From: an uncultured Myxococcales bacterium
Lineage (GTDB): Bacteria > Myxococcota_A > UBA9042
Direction of reading: 5' to 3'
Length of the DNA stretch: 64,000 bases
Assembly (NCBI GenBank): GCA_903842345.1
Contig: CAIMLR010000014.1
Span: forward strand, 124,001-188,000
Part shown: positions 1 to 7,539 of the stretch, one piece after another
How positions within the stretch are numbered: the first letter of the stretch is position 1
How the letters are laid out: the number at the start of each line of letters is the position of its first letter
Made by a program: the position numbers and the translations under genes
The notes under the pieces: generated by a model
The model's database searches: none
Told to the model about the DNA's origin: nothing
What the model saw: the letters and a program-made list of their open reading frames with translations, nothing else

Positions 1-58
1 GGCAGGCGTCGTCGTCATAGGCGGCAGTGTAGGCTGGGCGCGGCGGTGCTGCCAAGCG

Positions 59-86
59 TTGACAAATCGCGCCAGATGAGTACCAT
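59..86 (+). promoter_or_regulatory. Probable sigma70 promoter for tRNA-Asn
   Basis: A perfect -35 hexamer TTGACA (59-64) is followed after 16 bases by TACCAT (81-86), a moderate -10. Transcription would begin near 93, leaving a leader of about 70 bases before the mature tRNA. No other gene lies downstream that it could serve. Confidence 0.4.
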
Positions 87-161
87 GTCTGCGTTCGTGC
101 GGTCGAGAGGCCGCGCGGGCACGACTCGCCTCAGGGCCTGTCGGCGCGGTGTAAGTTCGAT

Positions 162-237
162 TCCGATGTAGCTCAGTTGGTAGAGCGGGTGACTGTTAAT
201 CACCATGTCCCGTGTTCGAGTCACGGCATCGGAGCCA
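162..237 (+). tRNA. tRNA-Asn (anticodon GTT)
   Basis: A complete cloverleaf can be read. The 7-bp acceptor stem TCCGATG pairs with CATCGGA, the D-arm contains AGCTCAGTTGGTAGAGC, the anticodon loop is CTGTTAA with anticodon GTT (Asn), and the T-arm contains GTTCGAGTC. The 3' CCA is encoded, preceded by discriminator G. Total length is 76 nt. It stands alone, with a probable intrinsic terminator starting about 9 bases downstream. Confidence 0.97.
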
Positions 238-245
238 AGAAGATC

Positions 246-280
246 AAGGGGTTGGGCGGAGACGTCCGGCCCCTTTTTCG
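246..280 (+). terminator. Intrinsic terminator after tRNA-Asn
   Basis: AAGGGG and CGGA on the left arm pair with TCCG and CCCCTT on the right arm around a GACG loop, with an internal bulge on the left. The right arm runs straight into TTTTT. Its position just after the CCA end fits termination of the tRNA transcript. Confidence 0.7.
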
Positions 281-320
281 TTCGGGGTCAGGTTTGGGTC
301 AGGTTCGCGGGGTGTCGGCG

Positions 321-599
321 CTACTTGCCGCCCGGAGCGCGTCGCACCAGCGCTGCCCGTTCGTCACTCAGAGCCGGCGCCGCAAAGTCCAGCAAATCCG
401 CGTCCAGCCGCGCCGCGATCTGCGCCAACACCGGCAACGCCGGCAACCGACGTCCCGCTTCACTGCGGCCGATGTAGGCGCGGTCAAGGTCGCAGTCCCA
501 TGCCAGCCGTTCGCGTTTGATTCCACCCGACTCGCGGAGCTCGCGGACGCGGGCGCCCACTCGTTTGGCCATCTCCGGGTTTTGACGAGTGCGCGGCAT
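321..599 (-). CDS. XRE-family helix-turn-helix transcriptional regulator
   Basis: Small DNA-binding protein of 92 residues. Residues about 10-72 match the Cro/C1-type (XRE) HTH fold: VGARVRELRESGG, the recognition-helix region with YIGRSEAGRR, and LPVLAQIAARLDADLLDF. There is no effector domain. The canonical Q of the first turn helix is replaced (the segment reads IKRERLAWDCDLDRAYIGRSE), but the helix order and spacing are normal. It stands alone between the tRNA and a stretch without genes, so its target cannot be inferred. Proteins of this size often regulate themselves, or repress a restriction or toxin gene, but neither partner is seen here. Confidence 0.8.
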   Translation of the reverse strand: MPRTRQNPEMAKRVGARVRELRESGGIKRERLAWDCDLDRAYIGRSEAGRRLPALPVLAQIAARLDADLLDFAAPALSDERAALVRRAPGGK

Positions 600-946
600 G
601 GCCAGACGATAGGCGACAGAGTGCGAACCGTGTTGGGACTACCAGACCGCAGCGAGGACGTTTGGCTGCGCTTGACGCGGCGGGAATCGGCGCGGACACT
701 TGAGCGGCCAGTTATCCGTTTCGAAACAGTACACCGCACTGGTTCGCCTACGCGGGTGGGGCGGAGCAGGTTGTCGCCTGCTTTGACGCGGCGGATCTCG
801 TCGCCGGGGCAACGGTCTTCGCGCTCAATGGCACGGCAAAGTCTTGTTCTCCGGGAGTGCCAGACGCCGTCGGTCTCTGGATTTCAGACGTGCCGGGCTT
901 GTCCAAGTGCCTTGCACAATAGGCAGAGCGAGTGATTGGAGGTCAA
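600..946. other. Gene-poor stretch with a possible coding remnant
   Basis: No complete gene is evident. On the plus strand, an open frame from just after a TGA (701-703) to a TAG (920-922) reads as plausible protein (HWFAYAGGAEQVVACFD, then GLWISDVPGLSKC). It has no ATG, GTG or TTG near its start and no ribosome-binding site. It could be the 3' end of a decayed gene. The promoters of the flanking divergent XRE gene and Cys-rich lipoprotein must also lie here, but I could not recognise them. Confidence 0.3.
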
Positions 947-1555
947 ATGCGTTGGATTCTCGTGTTGTCTTTGACGGCGTGTGCGGCAACGCCGTCGGTG
1001 CCGGACGCTTCGAACGGTGCGGCGAGTGACGTTGAACCTGAGGATGGGGCCGGAAGTGAGGTCTCCGCCCAGGCGGATTCCATCGTCGACGCGGGGCCGC
1101 TCGGACCTGACGTGCAAGTCGTCCCGCCCGCGGACACCTGCGCCTGTCCCGACGATGGCAATCCATGTACGGTTGACCAGTGCGAGGCCGGGGGGTGTAA
1201 GCATGTACAACACGATGGGCCCTGTGACGACGGCAACGTCTGTACGTTGGACGACGCCTGCATAATGGGGAAGTGCGTCGGCAAGGCAGCGGCGAACACG
1301 TACTGCGGTCAGGACGACAAGTGCCGTTTCGGCGGACACTGTGAGAATGGCGCTTGCGTGTTCCAAGTCAATAAGGATTGCAGCACGTCGCAAATCTGTG
1401 GGCAGCCATACTGCGATCCGGCCGACGGTGTGTGCAAAATGAAACCTACTCCGGAAGGAATGCTGCAATGCGACGACAAAAACCCATGCACATCTGAAAC
1501 CTGTACGATCAACATGGGCTGTGTGCATACGCCGGTTCCCGGTTGCTCACCCTAG
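947..1555 (+). CDS. Cysteine-rich secreted lipoprotein
   Basis: Predicted lipoprotein of 202 residues. The start is ATG 947, chosen because GGAGG (938-942) sits 4 bases upstream; a GTG at 932 precedes the ribosome-binding site. A very short signal peptide ends in the lipobox LTAC. An Asp/Ala/Glu-rich linker follows, then repeated Cys modules of the type CPDDGNPCTVDQCEAGGC, CDDGNVCTLDDACIMGKC and CDDKNPCTSETCTINMGC. Such modules are common in secreted proteins of Myxococcota and presumably form disulfide-bonded knots. Function is unknown. It is monocistronic, and the next gene starts about 350 bp downstream. Confidence 0.8.
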   Translation: MRWILVLSLTACAATPSVPDASNGAASDVEPEDGAGSEVSAQADSIVDAGPLGPDVQVVPPADTCACPDDGNPCTVDQCEAGGCKHVQHDGPCDDGNVCTLDDACIMGKCVGKAAANTYCGQDDKCRFGGHCENGACVFQVNKDCSTSQICGQPYCDPADGVCKMKPTPEGMLQCDDKNPCTSETCTINMGCVHTPVPGCSP

Positions 1556-1906
1556 CCCACCCGCATCACCGCCAGCAAGTCCCGACAGATGGTGGACCGC
1601 TGCCCGTTGTCGCGCCGTCTGCCGCCCGCACGCCTGGGGCTGCGTGCGGGGTCGTCGACCCGGCTACTTCGCGTCCACCGCTGGGGGCGATGGGCCAAGC
1701 GCCCCCTCAATCGGGGGCGCTCCCAAATCCATCGGCATCTGCGTCAGAGCGGCGCGGAATACCCCATTCACCCCAAGCCAACGCCCCCCAAACCAACGAA
1801 CTCTTTACCCAAAACCTCCAACTCCTTTCTCATCTCCCGCCCCATTCGGCATACTGCCGTCGGCGACACGCTCCAACGCGACCAGGCGCCGCGCCAAGGA
1901 GTCTCG
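1556..1906. other. Intergenic region with a perfect hairpin
   Basis: I see no gene in this 351-bp stretch. It holds a perfect 9-bp inverted repeat, AGCGCCCCC (1698-1706) and GGGGGCGCT (1713-1721), around a 6-base loop. No T-run follows, so it is at best a weak or Rho-assisted terminator for the upstream lipoprotein gene. Confidence 0.5.
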
Positions 1907-2953
1907 ATGCCCATTGACGACAACCGGCTCAAGCGCATCCAGGCCTCGCCGCGCTTTCGCGATGGCCAGTTCCGCAACACCAACCGCGTCGAGATGATGC
2001 AGAACCCGATGACGCTTGGCATGGTCGCGGACTTTGCCCTGGGCGGAGCGAAACGGCGGCCTCCCGCCGCGCTGCCGATTTGGACCGATACCCAGGCGCG
2101 CCTGTCGCGGCCGCCTGATTCCGGGCTGCGCGTGACTTGGCTGAGTCATTCTACCGTGCTGCTGGAGGTCGATGGCATGCGCCTGCTGACCGATCCGGTC
2201 TGGGGCAACCGCGCGAGTCCGCTGTCGTTTGCCGGGCCGCTGCGCTTTCATCCCATGCCGCTGCAGTTGCACGAACTGGGTCGCATCGACGCGATGATCC
2301 TGAGTCACGACCACTACGACCACCTGTGCGCGGAGACGTGGCGCAAGCTCGCTTTGGGCGCGTGCCCGGGCTGGAGCGGCCAGGTCGTGACGGCGTTGGG
2401 CGTCGGCGCGCACCTGACGGCGCTCGGCATTCCGGCGGAGCACATCACGGAGCTGGATTGGGGCGAAGGCGCGCGCGTCGGTGAAGTGGAGTTGATTGCG
2501 ACGCCGGCGCAGCATTTCTCCGGCCGCAGCTTGGGCGATCGCAACCGCACGCTGTGGATGGGTGTGGCGATCCGCGGACCGCGGCACCGCGTCTTCTTTT
2601 CGGGCGACACGGGACCGACGGAGGAGCACATCGACGTCGCTGCGTCGCTTGGGCCTTTTGACGTCGCGATGTTTGAGATTGGCGCCTGGAATGCAGCCTG
2701 GGGTGGCATCCATCTGGGCCCCACCGCGGCGTTTGACACGTTCGCGCGCATGCGCGCCCGGACGCTCCTGCCGATTCACTGGGGCACTTTTGACCTTGGG
2801 CTGCATCCATGGGAGCAGCCCGGCGAGGAGTTGTACAACCTGGCGCGCGCCAACGGCGCCGATGTCTGGTTTCCGCTCATCGGTCAGCCGCTGGAATTGG
2901 GTGAAGTTGCGGATCAGCCCTGGTGGCGGACGGTGGCGAACGGCGCGAAATAG
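1907..2953 (+). CDS. Metallo-beta-lactamase-fold hydrolase (UlaG / NAPE-PLD-like)
   Basis: Protein of 348 residues. ATG 1907 is preceded by AAGGA (1896-1900); the reading frame is open further upstream without a better start. The MBL metal-binding signature SHDHYDHL lies near residue 131, with an earlier WLSHSTVLLEVDG strand. Later come a GDTG motif (FFSGDTGPTEEH) and a C-terminal PIHWGTFDLGLHPWEQP segment, an arrangement shared by the UlaG/NAPE-hydrolysing phospholipase D branch (Zn-dependent hydrolases, COG2220). No signal peptide is seen, so it is probably cytoplasmic. The substrate cannot be told from sequence; phosphodiester or lactone hydrolysis are family possibilities. It stands alone. 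Confidence 0.85.
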   Translation: MPIDDNRLKRIQASPRFRDGQFRNTNRVEMMQNPMTLGMVADFALGGAKRRPPAALPIWTDTQARLSRPPDSGLRVTWLSHSTVLLEVDGMRLLTDPVWGNRASPLSFAGPLRFHPMPLQLHELGRIDAMILSHDHYDHLCAETWRKLALGACPGWSGQVVTALGVGAHLTALGIPAEHITELDWGEGARVGEVELIATPAQHFSGRSLGDRNRTLWMGVAIRGPRHRVFFSGDTGPTEEHIDVAASLGPFDVAMFEIGAWNAAWGGIHLGPTAAFDTFARMRARTLLPIHWGTFDLGLHPWEQPGEELYNLARANGADVWFPLIGQPLELGEVADQPWWRTVANGAK

Positions 2954-3185
2954 CCGCATTCCGCGTGATGGCGCGGGCCTCGCGAATGATCGAAACATCT
3001 CAAAATCACCCACGAATCAGAGACGCGCAATCGACATCGCGCCAATTCCGCCCTGCGCTCGCTGCCCGCACACGCGATGATTGCCGATGAATCGCCGCTG
3101 CGCGGCGTCGGCAAGACACGACCGGCTATCCGCGCTTCTACTGAACCGGATGTGACGGTCAAATGGCGCGGACGTCGACGCGCGC
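2954..3185. other. Convergent intergenic region
   Basis: This stretch lies between the ends of two converging genes. A short GC hairpin (CGCCGC/GCGGCG near 3091-3106) is present. I see no T-tract, gene or promoter. Confidence 0.4.
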
Positions 3186-3365
3186 CTACCGCTTGGGGTG
3201 ATGGCCCATCGCGATGATCCGCAGCATCTTCAGGTTGAGCACGACAAATCGCACGAGCTGCCAAAGCAGGAACGTGCGGAGGAAGCGCGTCATCGCGGTC
3301 GGCTTGGTCACCGTCAGCCAGTGCTCGTCGCGACCGAGGGGCGTCACGGTTTTGGGCGTCGTCAT
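3186..3365 (-). CDS. Small membrane-associated protein downstream of sqr
   Basis: A 59-residue protein starting at ATG 3365, two bases after the sqr stop codon. Its ribosome-binding site (GGAG) lies within the last sqr codons, so the two genes are translationally linked. The N-terminal half is polar. The C-terminal half is a single hydrophobic/basic helix (FLRTFLLWQLVRFVVLNLKM) ending in HHPKR. I do not recognise the family. The position suggests a partner of the SQR protein, for example a membrane anchor or quinone-pool docking peptide, but that is inference from gene order only. Confidence 0.65.
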   Translation of the reverse strand: MTTPKTVTPLGRDEHWLTVTKPTAMTRFLRTFLLWQLVRFVVLNLKMLRIIAMGHHPKR

Positions 3366-3367
3366 GG

Positions 3368-4822
3368 TTACTCCGGGATGAGCGACCAGAGGGGTCGCAT
3401 GCGGGCCTTGTGCAGGAACAGGTGGTGCAGCAGGATCTTGATCCAATGCCCCGCGAGGCCAATTTCGCCAAACGTGTGGTTCAGGTCGCGGCCATACTCC
3501 GGGTACTTCTCAAAGTCCGGCACGATCGGAAACACGGTGATGGACGCCGCCGTGCCTGTGAACGGATTCGCGCCGGCCGAGGCCACGCACGCCGCCCCCA
3601 TCTCCGCCATCGACGCCGTCTGCGTCGGCTCTTTTGCGCCGTGGATCATGTCGACGATGCTGCGCGCCACCGCCTTGCCAATGGTCGCCGAGGGCATCCC
3701 CGTGCGCGGCGGCGCGGGCGTAATGTTGGTCCCCTTGGAACTCACGCGCGGCACGGAAATCGGATGGGGCGGGGCAAAGGCGATGCCTGCGGCAAACACG
3801 TTCTTGAACTCGGTCTGGTAGGTCCGCGGCCAATCGGCGGCGCGCCACTGCTCATACGGCTTGGCCGCGTAGTCCGCGTCCACCTTCATGAACCCGCTCG
3901 GGGCAAACAGCCGCGCGGTGATGTCCGTCCCATCCTTGGCAAAAGCCGAGAGCGCCGCGCCGCGAAATGGCGGCAGCAGCATCGCCATGTCAAACGCCAG
4001 CTCCTTTTCCTCACCCGCCAACGTCTCGATGAACACGCGCCCCGGCTCGATCTTGGACACGTGCGCCCGCGTCACCCAGTCGATGCCGCGCTCGGCAAAC
4101 AGCGACTCCGTGAAGATCTTGCTCGGCGTCACGTAGCCGCCTTGCCGGAGGTGCAGACCACCCATGCCAAAATCGCCCAACTCGTACTCGTTGCTCAGGT
4201 AGGTGATGTCCGCCATCTCGCGCACGCCGCGGTGGCGGAGCTCAAATTCCAGGTTGACGATGTACTCAAACGCCGCGCCCTGACACGTGCACGTGCCGTG
4301 GCCCATGCCGACAAGGAACTTCTGGCGCTCGCCCTTGCGCATGCGCTCGACCTTTTCGTCCAGCAGTGCGGCGGTTTGCACCGCGTGTTCCGCCGTGCAG
4401 ACGGAGACGGTGAACTTGTCCGGACCCAAGCCCGGCGTGGCGTCAAAGTTCAGCTTTGGTCCGGTCGCATTGATGAGGAAATCGTAGGCGACGCGTTCGC
4501 GCTGCCCCGCCTTGTCCGCCGAGGTGTATTCGATGTCGACAAACGCGCTTGGCTCGTCGGCAGCGCCTTCCGGGTGAATCGCGACGGCTTTGGCTTGCCG
4601 GTAGTCGATGCCCACGCGCTTGTAGACCGGCGGCAGCGGAAAGAGCACCTGATCCGCGCGCAAAAGGCCAACGCCGACCCAGATGTTGGACGGAATCCAA
4701 TTGTAGTCGCTCTTGGGCGACACGACGATGACCTGATGTTCCTTGCCGAGCCACTTGCGCAAGAACGACGCGGCGGTGTGACCCGCGATGCCAGACCCCA
4801 GAACGACGACACGTGAACCCAT
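3368..4822 (-). CDS. sqr: Sulfide:quinone oxidoreductase (SQR-family flavoprotein)
   Basis: A 484-residue FAD-dependent oxidoreductase that would oxidise sulfide to sulfur or polysulfide and pass electrons to quinone at the cytoplasmic membrane. The N-terminus has the dinucleotide-binding motif VVLGSGIAGHTAA. Three cysteine sites expected for SQR can be found: SVCTAEHA (about residue 142), GTCTCQG (about 174) and GAACVAS near the C-terminal third. The C-terminal segment from about residue 430 is rich in hydrophobic and aromatic residues, consistent with membrane association. The start ATG is preceded by AGGAG. It is longer than classic type I SQR (about 430 residues), so the subtype is unsettled. 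A possible sigma54 site lies at 4855-4870. It forms a two-gene unit with the 59-residue protein after it. Confidence 0.82.
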   Translation of the reverse strand: MGSRVVVLGSGIAGHTAASFLRKWLGKEHQVIVVSPKSDYNWIPSNIWVGVGLLRADQVLFPLPPVYKRVGIDYRQAKAVAIHPEGAADEPSAFVDIEYTSADKAGQRERVAYDFLINATGPKLNFDATPGLGPDKFTVSVCTAEHAVQTAALLDEKVERMRKGERQKFLVGMGHGTCTCQGAAFEYIVNLEFELRHRGVREMADITYLSNEYELGDFGMGGLHLRQGGYVTPSKIFTESLFAERGIDWVTRAHVSKIEPGRVFIETLAGEEKELAFDMAMLLPPFRGAALSAFAKDGTDITARLFAPSGFMKVDADYAAKPYEQWRAADWPRTYQTEFKNVFAAGIAFAPPHPISVPRVSSKGTNITPAPPRTGMPSATIGKAVARSIVDMIHGAKEPTQTASMAEMGAACVASAGANPFTGTAASITVFPIVPDFEKYPEYGRDLNHTFGEIGLAGHWIKILLHHLFLHKARMRPLWSLIPE

Positions 4823-4854
4823 CTTGGACTCCTTTTGTGACGCGCGTTCCAGGA

Positions 4855-4870
4855 TGCAATCTCCACGCCG
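4855..4870 (-). promoter_or_regulatory. Possible sigma54 promoter of sqr
   Basis: Read on the minus strand the site is CGGCGTGGAGATTGCA. The -24 GG and -12 GC are exactly 12 bases apart and the -12 part TTGCA is perfect, but the -24 part CGGCGT departs from TGGCAC at three positions. Transcription would start near 4844, with a leader of about 22 bases. Confidence 0.35.
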
Positions 4871-5056
4871 CGACCATCACCTTCGTTTGAGACGTCAACA
4901 ACATAGGAGGGTTCGGAAAGCGCGCACGAATCTGCCGATCGGCGTCGCGCAGCCTGTTCAGCCCGCCGACGCGCGATCCGCGTGAATCCAATCAGCCGCA
5001 TCCGGCTCTGACGGTCCACGCCCCACTTCCGGGGCGCAACTTGCGGAGTCCAATCC

Positions 5057-5236
5057 ATGTGCCGTCGAATCACTTGCCCCCAGTGCGGAAAACCCAGCTT
5101 TGCCGGTTGCGGCGCACACATTGAACAGGTCCTCGGCGACGTTCCGCTCGCCAAGCGCTGCCGCTGCAACGAGGAACCCGCCGCGCCGCGGACGGGTACG
5201 TCAGGCGGAACCCGTTCGTCGAACAGCGACAAGTGA
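5057..5236 (+). CDS. Small zinc-ribbon-like CxxC protein
   Basis: A 59-residue protein, ATG 5057 to TGA 5236, preceded by GGAG at 5045-5048. It begins MCRRITCPQCGKPSFAGCG and continues through HIEQVLGDVPLAKRCRC to a polar Ser/Thr/Gly tail. The C-x4-C-x2-C pattern, the following GCG-H and the closing C-x-C are those of a widespread small protein family that I recall from actinobacteria and other phyla, whose function is not established. Metal (probably zinc) binding is inferred from the cysteines. It lies divergent from sqr and upstream of the YgaP-like gene. The short tail after CRC is low in complexity. Confidence 0.75.
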   Translation: MCRRITCPQCGKPSFAGCGAHIEQVLGDVPLAKRCRCNEEPAAPRTGTSGGTRSSNSDK

Positions 5237-5377
5237 CGGTGGCGGGTCGGAGCTCAAGCCCCGATCCTGACCCATCGCCAACGACAGTGCGCCGATTGCG
5301 ACGACAGCCTGAACCCTCCGCGCACGCGCTGGCTCCCACGCGCTGTCGGCCCACCATTTCCCCGACGGAGACTCGTC

Positions 5378-5569
5378 ATGCCCATCAATCTCGGAACGCT
5401 TGACCGCATCCTGCGCTTTGTCGCCGGCGGTGTCCTTGTCGGCCTCGCCGCCACGCAAACCGTCGGCCCTTGGGGCTATGCGGGGCTGATCCTCGTAGGA
5501 ACGGCCGCGGCCTCACGCTGCCCCTTGTACCTGCCATTTGGCCTCTCCACTTGCAGCAAACCAAAGTAG
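5378..5569 (+). CDS. YgaP-like inner-membrane protein (DUF2892)
   Basis: A 63-residue protein with two hydrophobic segments. It begins MPINLGTLDRILRFVAGGVL, the typical N-rich start followed by D/R of the YgaP transmembrane family (DUF2892), and ends SRCPLYLPFGLSTC. In E. coli YgaP this membrane domain follows a rhodanese; here it is free-standing. The context of sqr, a rhodanese fusion and YeeE-type genes within 5 kb supports a role in sulfur handling, though the biochemical role of the domain alone is not known. A GGAG ribosome-binding site precedes the ATG. Confidence 0.82.
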   Translation: MPINLGTLDRILRFVAGGVLVGLAATQTVGPWGYAGLILVGTAAASRCPLYLPFGLSTCSKPK

Positions 5570-5764
5570 TTTCAAAGCTTTTCCGGCCGGCGCTTGCCGA
5601 CACAATCAGCGACGGCGAGGATTCCGCGACTGCGGAACCTTTCCGCGTTGGCAAGGCTCCAATGCCGTTGTAAGGTGCTGCACCCGCGGGCGCAGGCCTT
5701 GGGGTCGCCGTTTGCGCAGTCCCGCCGACGCCCATTTCTCACCCCGCGAGGCCAGAGGCGCATC

Positions 5765-6100
5765 ATGACGAACGACGCAAAAGCTCCCCACCTGCCCGGC
5801 ACGTACAAGACCTTCATCGCCAAATACCCCGAGTTGGGCGCGGCGCATGAGCGGATCGCCAAGACCGTGGACGTCGTGGGACCACTCGACCGCAAGACCT
5901 GTGAACTCGTGAAGATTGGCCTCGCGACCGGCGCTGGCCTGGAATCAGCGGTGCGCAGTCACGTGCGCCGGGCGATGCAAGAAGGCGCGACGCAGCTCGA
6001 AATCGAGCAGGCCATCCTGTTGGCGATGAATACGCTGGGCTTTCCGCGCACCGTCGCCGCCTGGTCGTGGGCACAGCAGCAGTTTGAGCGTGGCATCTGA
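5765..6100 (+). CDS. Carboxymuconolactone decarboxylase / AhpD-like protein
   Basis: A 111-residue all-helical protein of the CMD/AhpD superfamily (LDRKTCELVKIGLATGAG, then ESAVRSHVRRAMQEGATQLEIEQAILLAMNTLGFP). The AhpD redox pair CxxC is absent; the equivalent site reads ESAVRSH and keeps the His. A peroxidase-reductase role is therefore unlikely and a decarboxylase-like or non-catalytic role more likely. Its stop overlaps the start of the sigma54 activator gene (TGATG, 6098-6102), so the two are translationally coupled. The perfect inverted repeat TTCCGC-GACT-GCGGAA at about 5624-5639 may be an operator for this pair. Confidence 0.82.
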   Translation: MTNDAKAPHLPGTYKTFIAKYPELGAAHERIAKTVDVVGPLDRKTCELVKIGLATGAGLESAVRSHVRRAMQEGATQLEIEQAILLAMNTLGFPRTVAAWSWAQQQFERGI

Positions 6101-7539
6101 TGACGGCGGGAGACGCAACGCGGCTTGGCGTGCGCCAGCCAGAGCTTGAGCGCGCCCTGCCCGCCTCGCTGGCCGCAGCCAACCACGCGGGCTGGGCGGC
6201 GCTTGAAATTGCGTTTGCCGCCTTGGGCCGCGCGCTCCTCGTCCTCGACAGCCAATTCCGCATCCTGCGCGCCAGCAAGACCCTGGACACGCTGGCTTGC
6301 CCGCACGCAGCGGTGAAAGCCATCGGCCGACCGATCCGCGATTTGCTCGACACCCAGGCCTTTGACGCGCCGGACGAGCTCCGCATCGCGCTGAACGCCG
6401 GTGGCCGGGAGGAAGGGCGCCGCGCGTTTGTCCGCTGCGGTGAGCACGGCGCGCGCCTCGTTTCCCTGACCGTCGCGGCGCTCCCCACGGACGACTGCGA
6501 CTTCTGCGACCCGCTCGCCCGCTATCTGGTCGTCCTGCGCCCGGCGGAAGACGACGCGCTGCTCCTGCACGGGGCGATGGCCGCGCAAGGCGTCGTGGCG
6601 CGGTCGGAGGCGATGATTCGCATCGTCCACCTCGTGGAGAACCTGCACCGCTCGGACGTCAACGTGCTGATCACGGGCGAGAGCGGCTCGGGCAAGGAAG
6701 TCGTGGCGCGCGCCGTGCACGCGATGTCGCCCATGCGCGCGGGACCGTTTGTCGGCGTGAATTGCGCCGCCCTGCCCGGCGATCTGCTGGAGAGCGAGCT
6801 GTTCGGCCATGTCCGCGGCGCGTTTACCGGCGCCGTGAAGGATCGCGTCGGTCGGCTGGAATTGGCGCGCGGCGGGACGTTGTTCCTGGACGAAATTGGC
6901 GAGATGCCGCCGCAACTGCAGGTGAAACTGCTGCGCGTGCTGCAGGAGCGCTCCTACGAGCGCGTGGGCGAGAGCCATCCGCGCAAAGTGGAGGCCCGCA
7001 TCATCGCGGCGACGAACGCGGACTTGCCCGATGCGGTGCGTGCGGGGCGTTTTCGCGACGACCTGTACTACCGGCTGCGCGTGGTGCCGATCCACATTCC
7101 GCCGCTCAGCGAGCGCACAGAGGACATTGAACCGCTGGCGCGCCACCTGCTGGCGCGGATCGCCGCCCGCCACAACCGGACGGTGCAGTTGTCCCCGGAT
7201 GCGTTGCGCTACCTGCTGGCGTGGCCCTGGCCCGGCAATGTCCGGGAGCTGGAGAACGCCCTGGAGTACGCGGTCGCGTTCTGCAAAGGCCAGACGCTGC
7301 AAGTGGAAGACCTGCCTTTGGAGCTGCGCGACCACCCGCGGCAGCCGCAGACGCCGGTGCTGATGCGGCGCGTCGGCGCAACGGTGCGTGCCGGGCGGCT
7401 GGATGCCGCTGATTTGCTGGGCGCGCTGCACGCCAACAAGTGGAATCGCGCGGACGCTGCGACCGCGCTCGGCTTGAGCCGGACGACGCTGTGGCGGCGG
7501 ATGCGCGCGCTGGGCTTGGATCAGGAAAACGTGGGCTGA
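6100..7539 (+). CDS. Sigma54-dependent transcriptional activator (enhancer-binding protein)
   Basis: A 479-residue bacterial enhancer-binding protein. Residues about 25-155 form a PAS-like sensor region (LLVLDSQFRILRAS) with several cysteines, including CDFC near residue 133. The AAA+ domain has Walker A GESGSGKE at about 193-200, the sigma54-contacting GAFTGA loop at 240-245, and Walker B LFLDEIGE. The C-terminus is a Fis-type HTH (NRADAATALGLSRTTLWRRM). It would remodel sigma54-RNA polymerase bound at -24/-12 promoters. Its stop codon directly abuts the stop codon of the converging sulfur operon, whose own promoter is sigma54-type. It is therefore the obvious candidate activator for that operon. 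There is no receiver domain, so the PAS region probably senses a small molecule or redox state. Confidence 0.93.
   Translation: MTAGDATRLGVRQPELERALPASLAAANHAGWAALEIAFAALGRALLVLDSQFRILRASKTLDTLACPHAAVKAIGRPIRDLLDTQAFDAPDELRIALNAGGREEGRRAFVRCGEHGARLVSLTVAALPTDDCDFCDPLARYLVVLRPAEDDALLLHGAMAAQGVVARSEAMIRIVHLVENLHRSDVNVLITGESGSGKEVVARAVHAMSPMRAGPFVGVNCAALPGDLLESELFGHVRGAFTGAVKDRVGRLELARGGTLFLDEIGEMPPQLQVKLLRVLQERSYERVGESHPRKVEARIIAATNADLPDAVRAGRFRDDLYYRLRVVPIHIPPLSERTEDIEPLARHLLARIAARHNRTVQLSPDALRYLLAWPWPGNVRELENALEYAVAFCKGQTLQVEDLPLELRDHPRQPQTPVLMRRVGATVRAGRLDAADLLGALHANKWNRADAATALGLSRTTLWRRMRALGLDQENVG

Noticed and set aside
5650-5735. Possible sigma54 promoters before the carboxymuconolactone-decarboxylase-like gene
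   Set aside because: TTGGCAAGG...AATGCC has a 14-base GG-GC spacing, and the TTGGGG...TTTGC alternative mismatches most of the -24 half.
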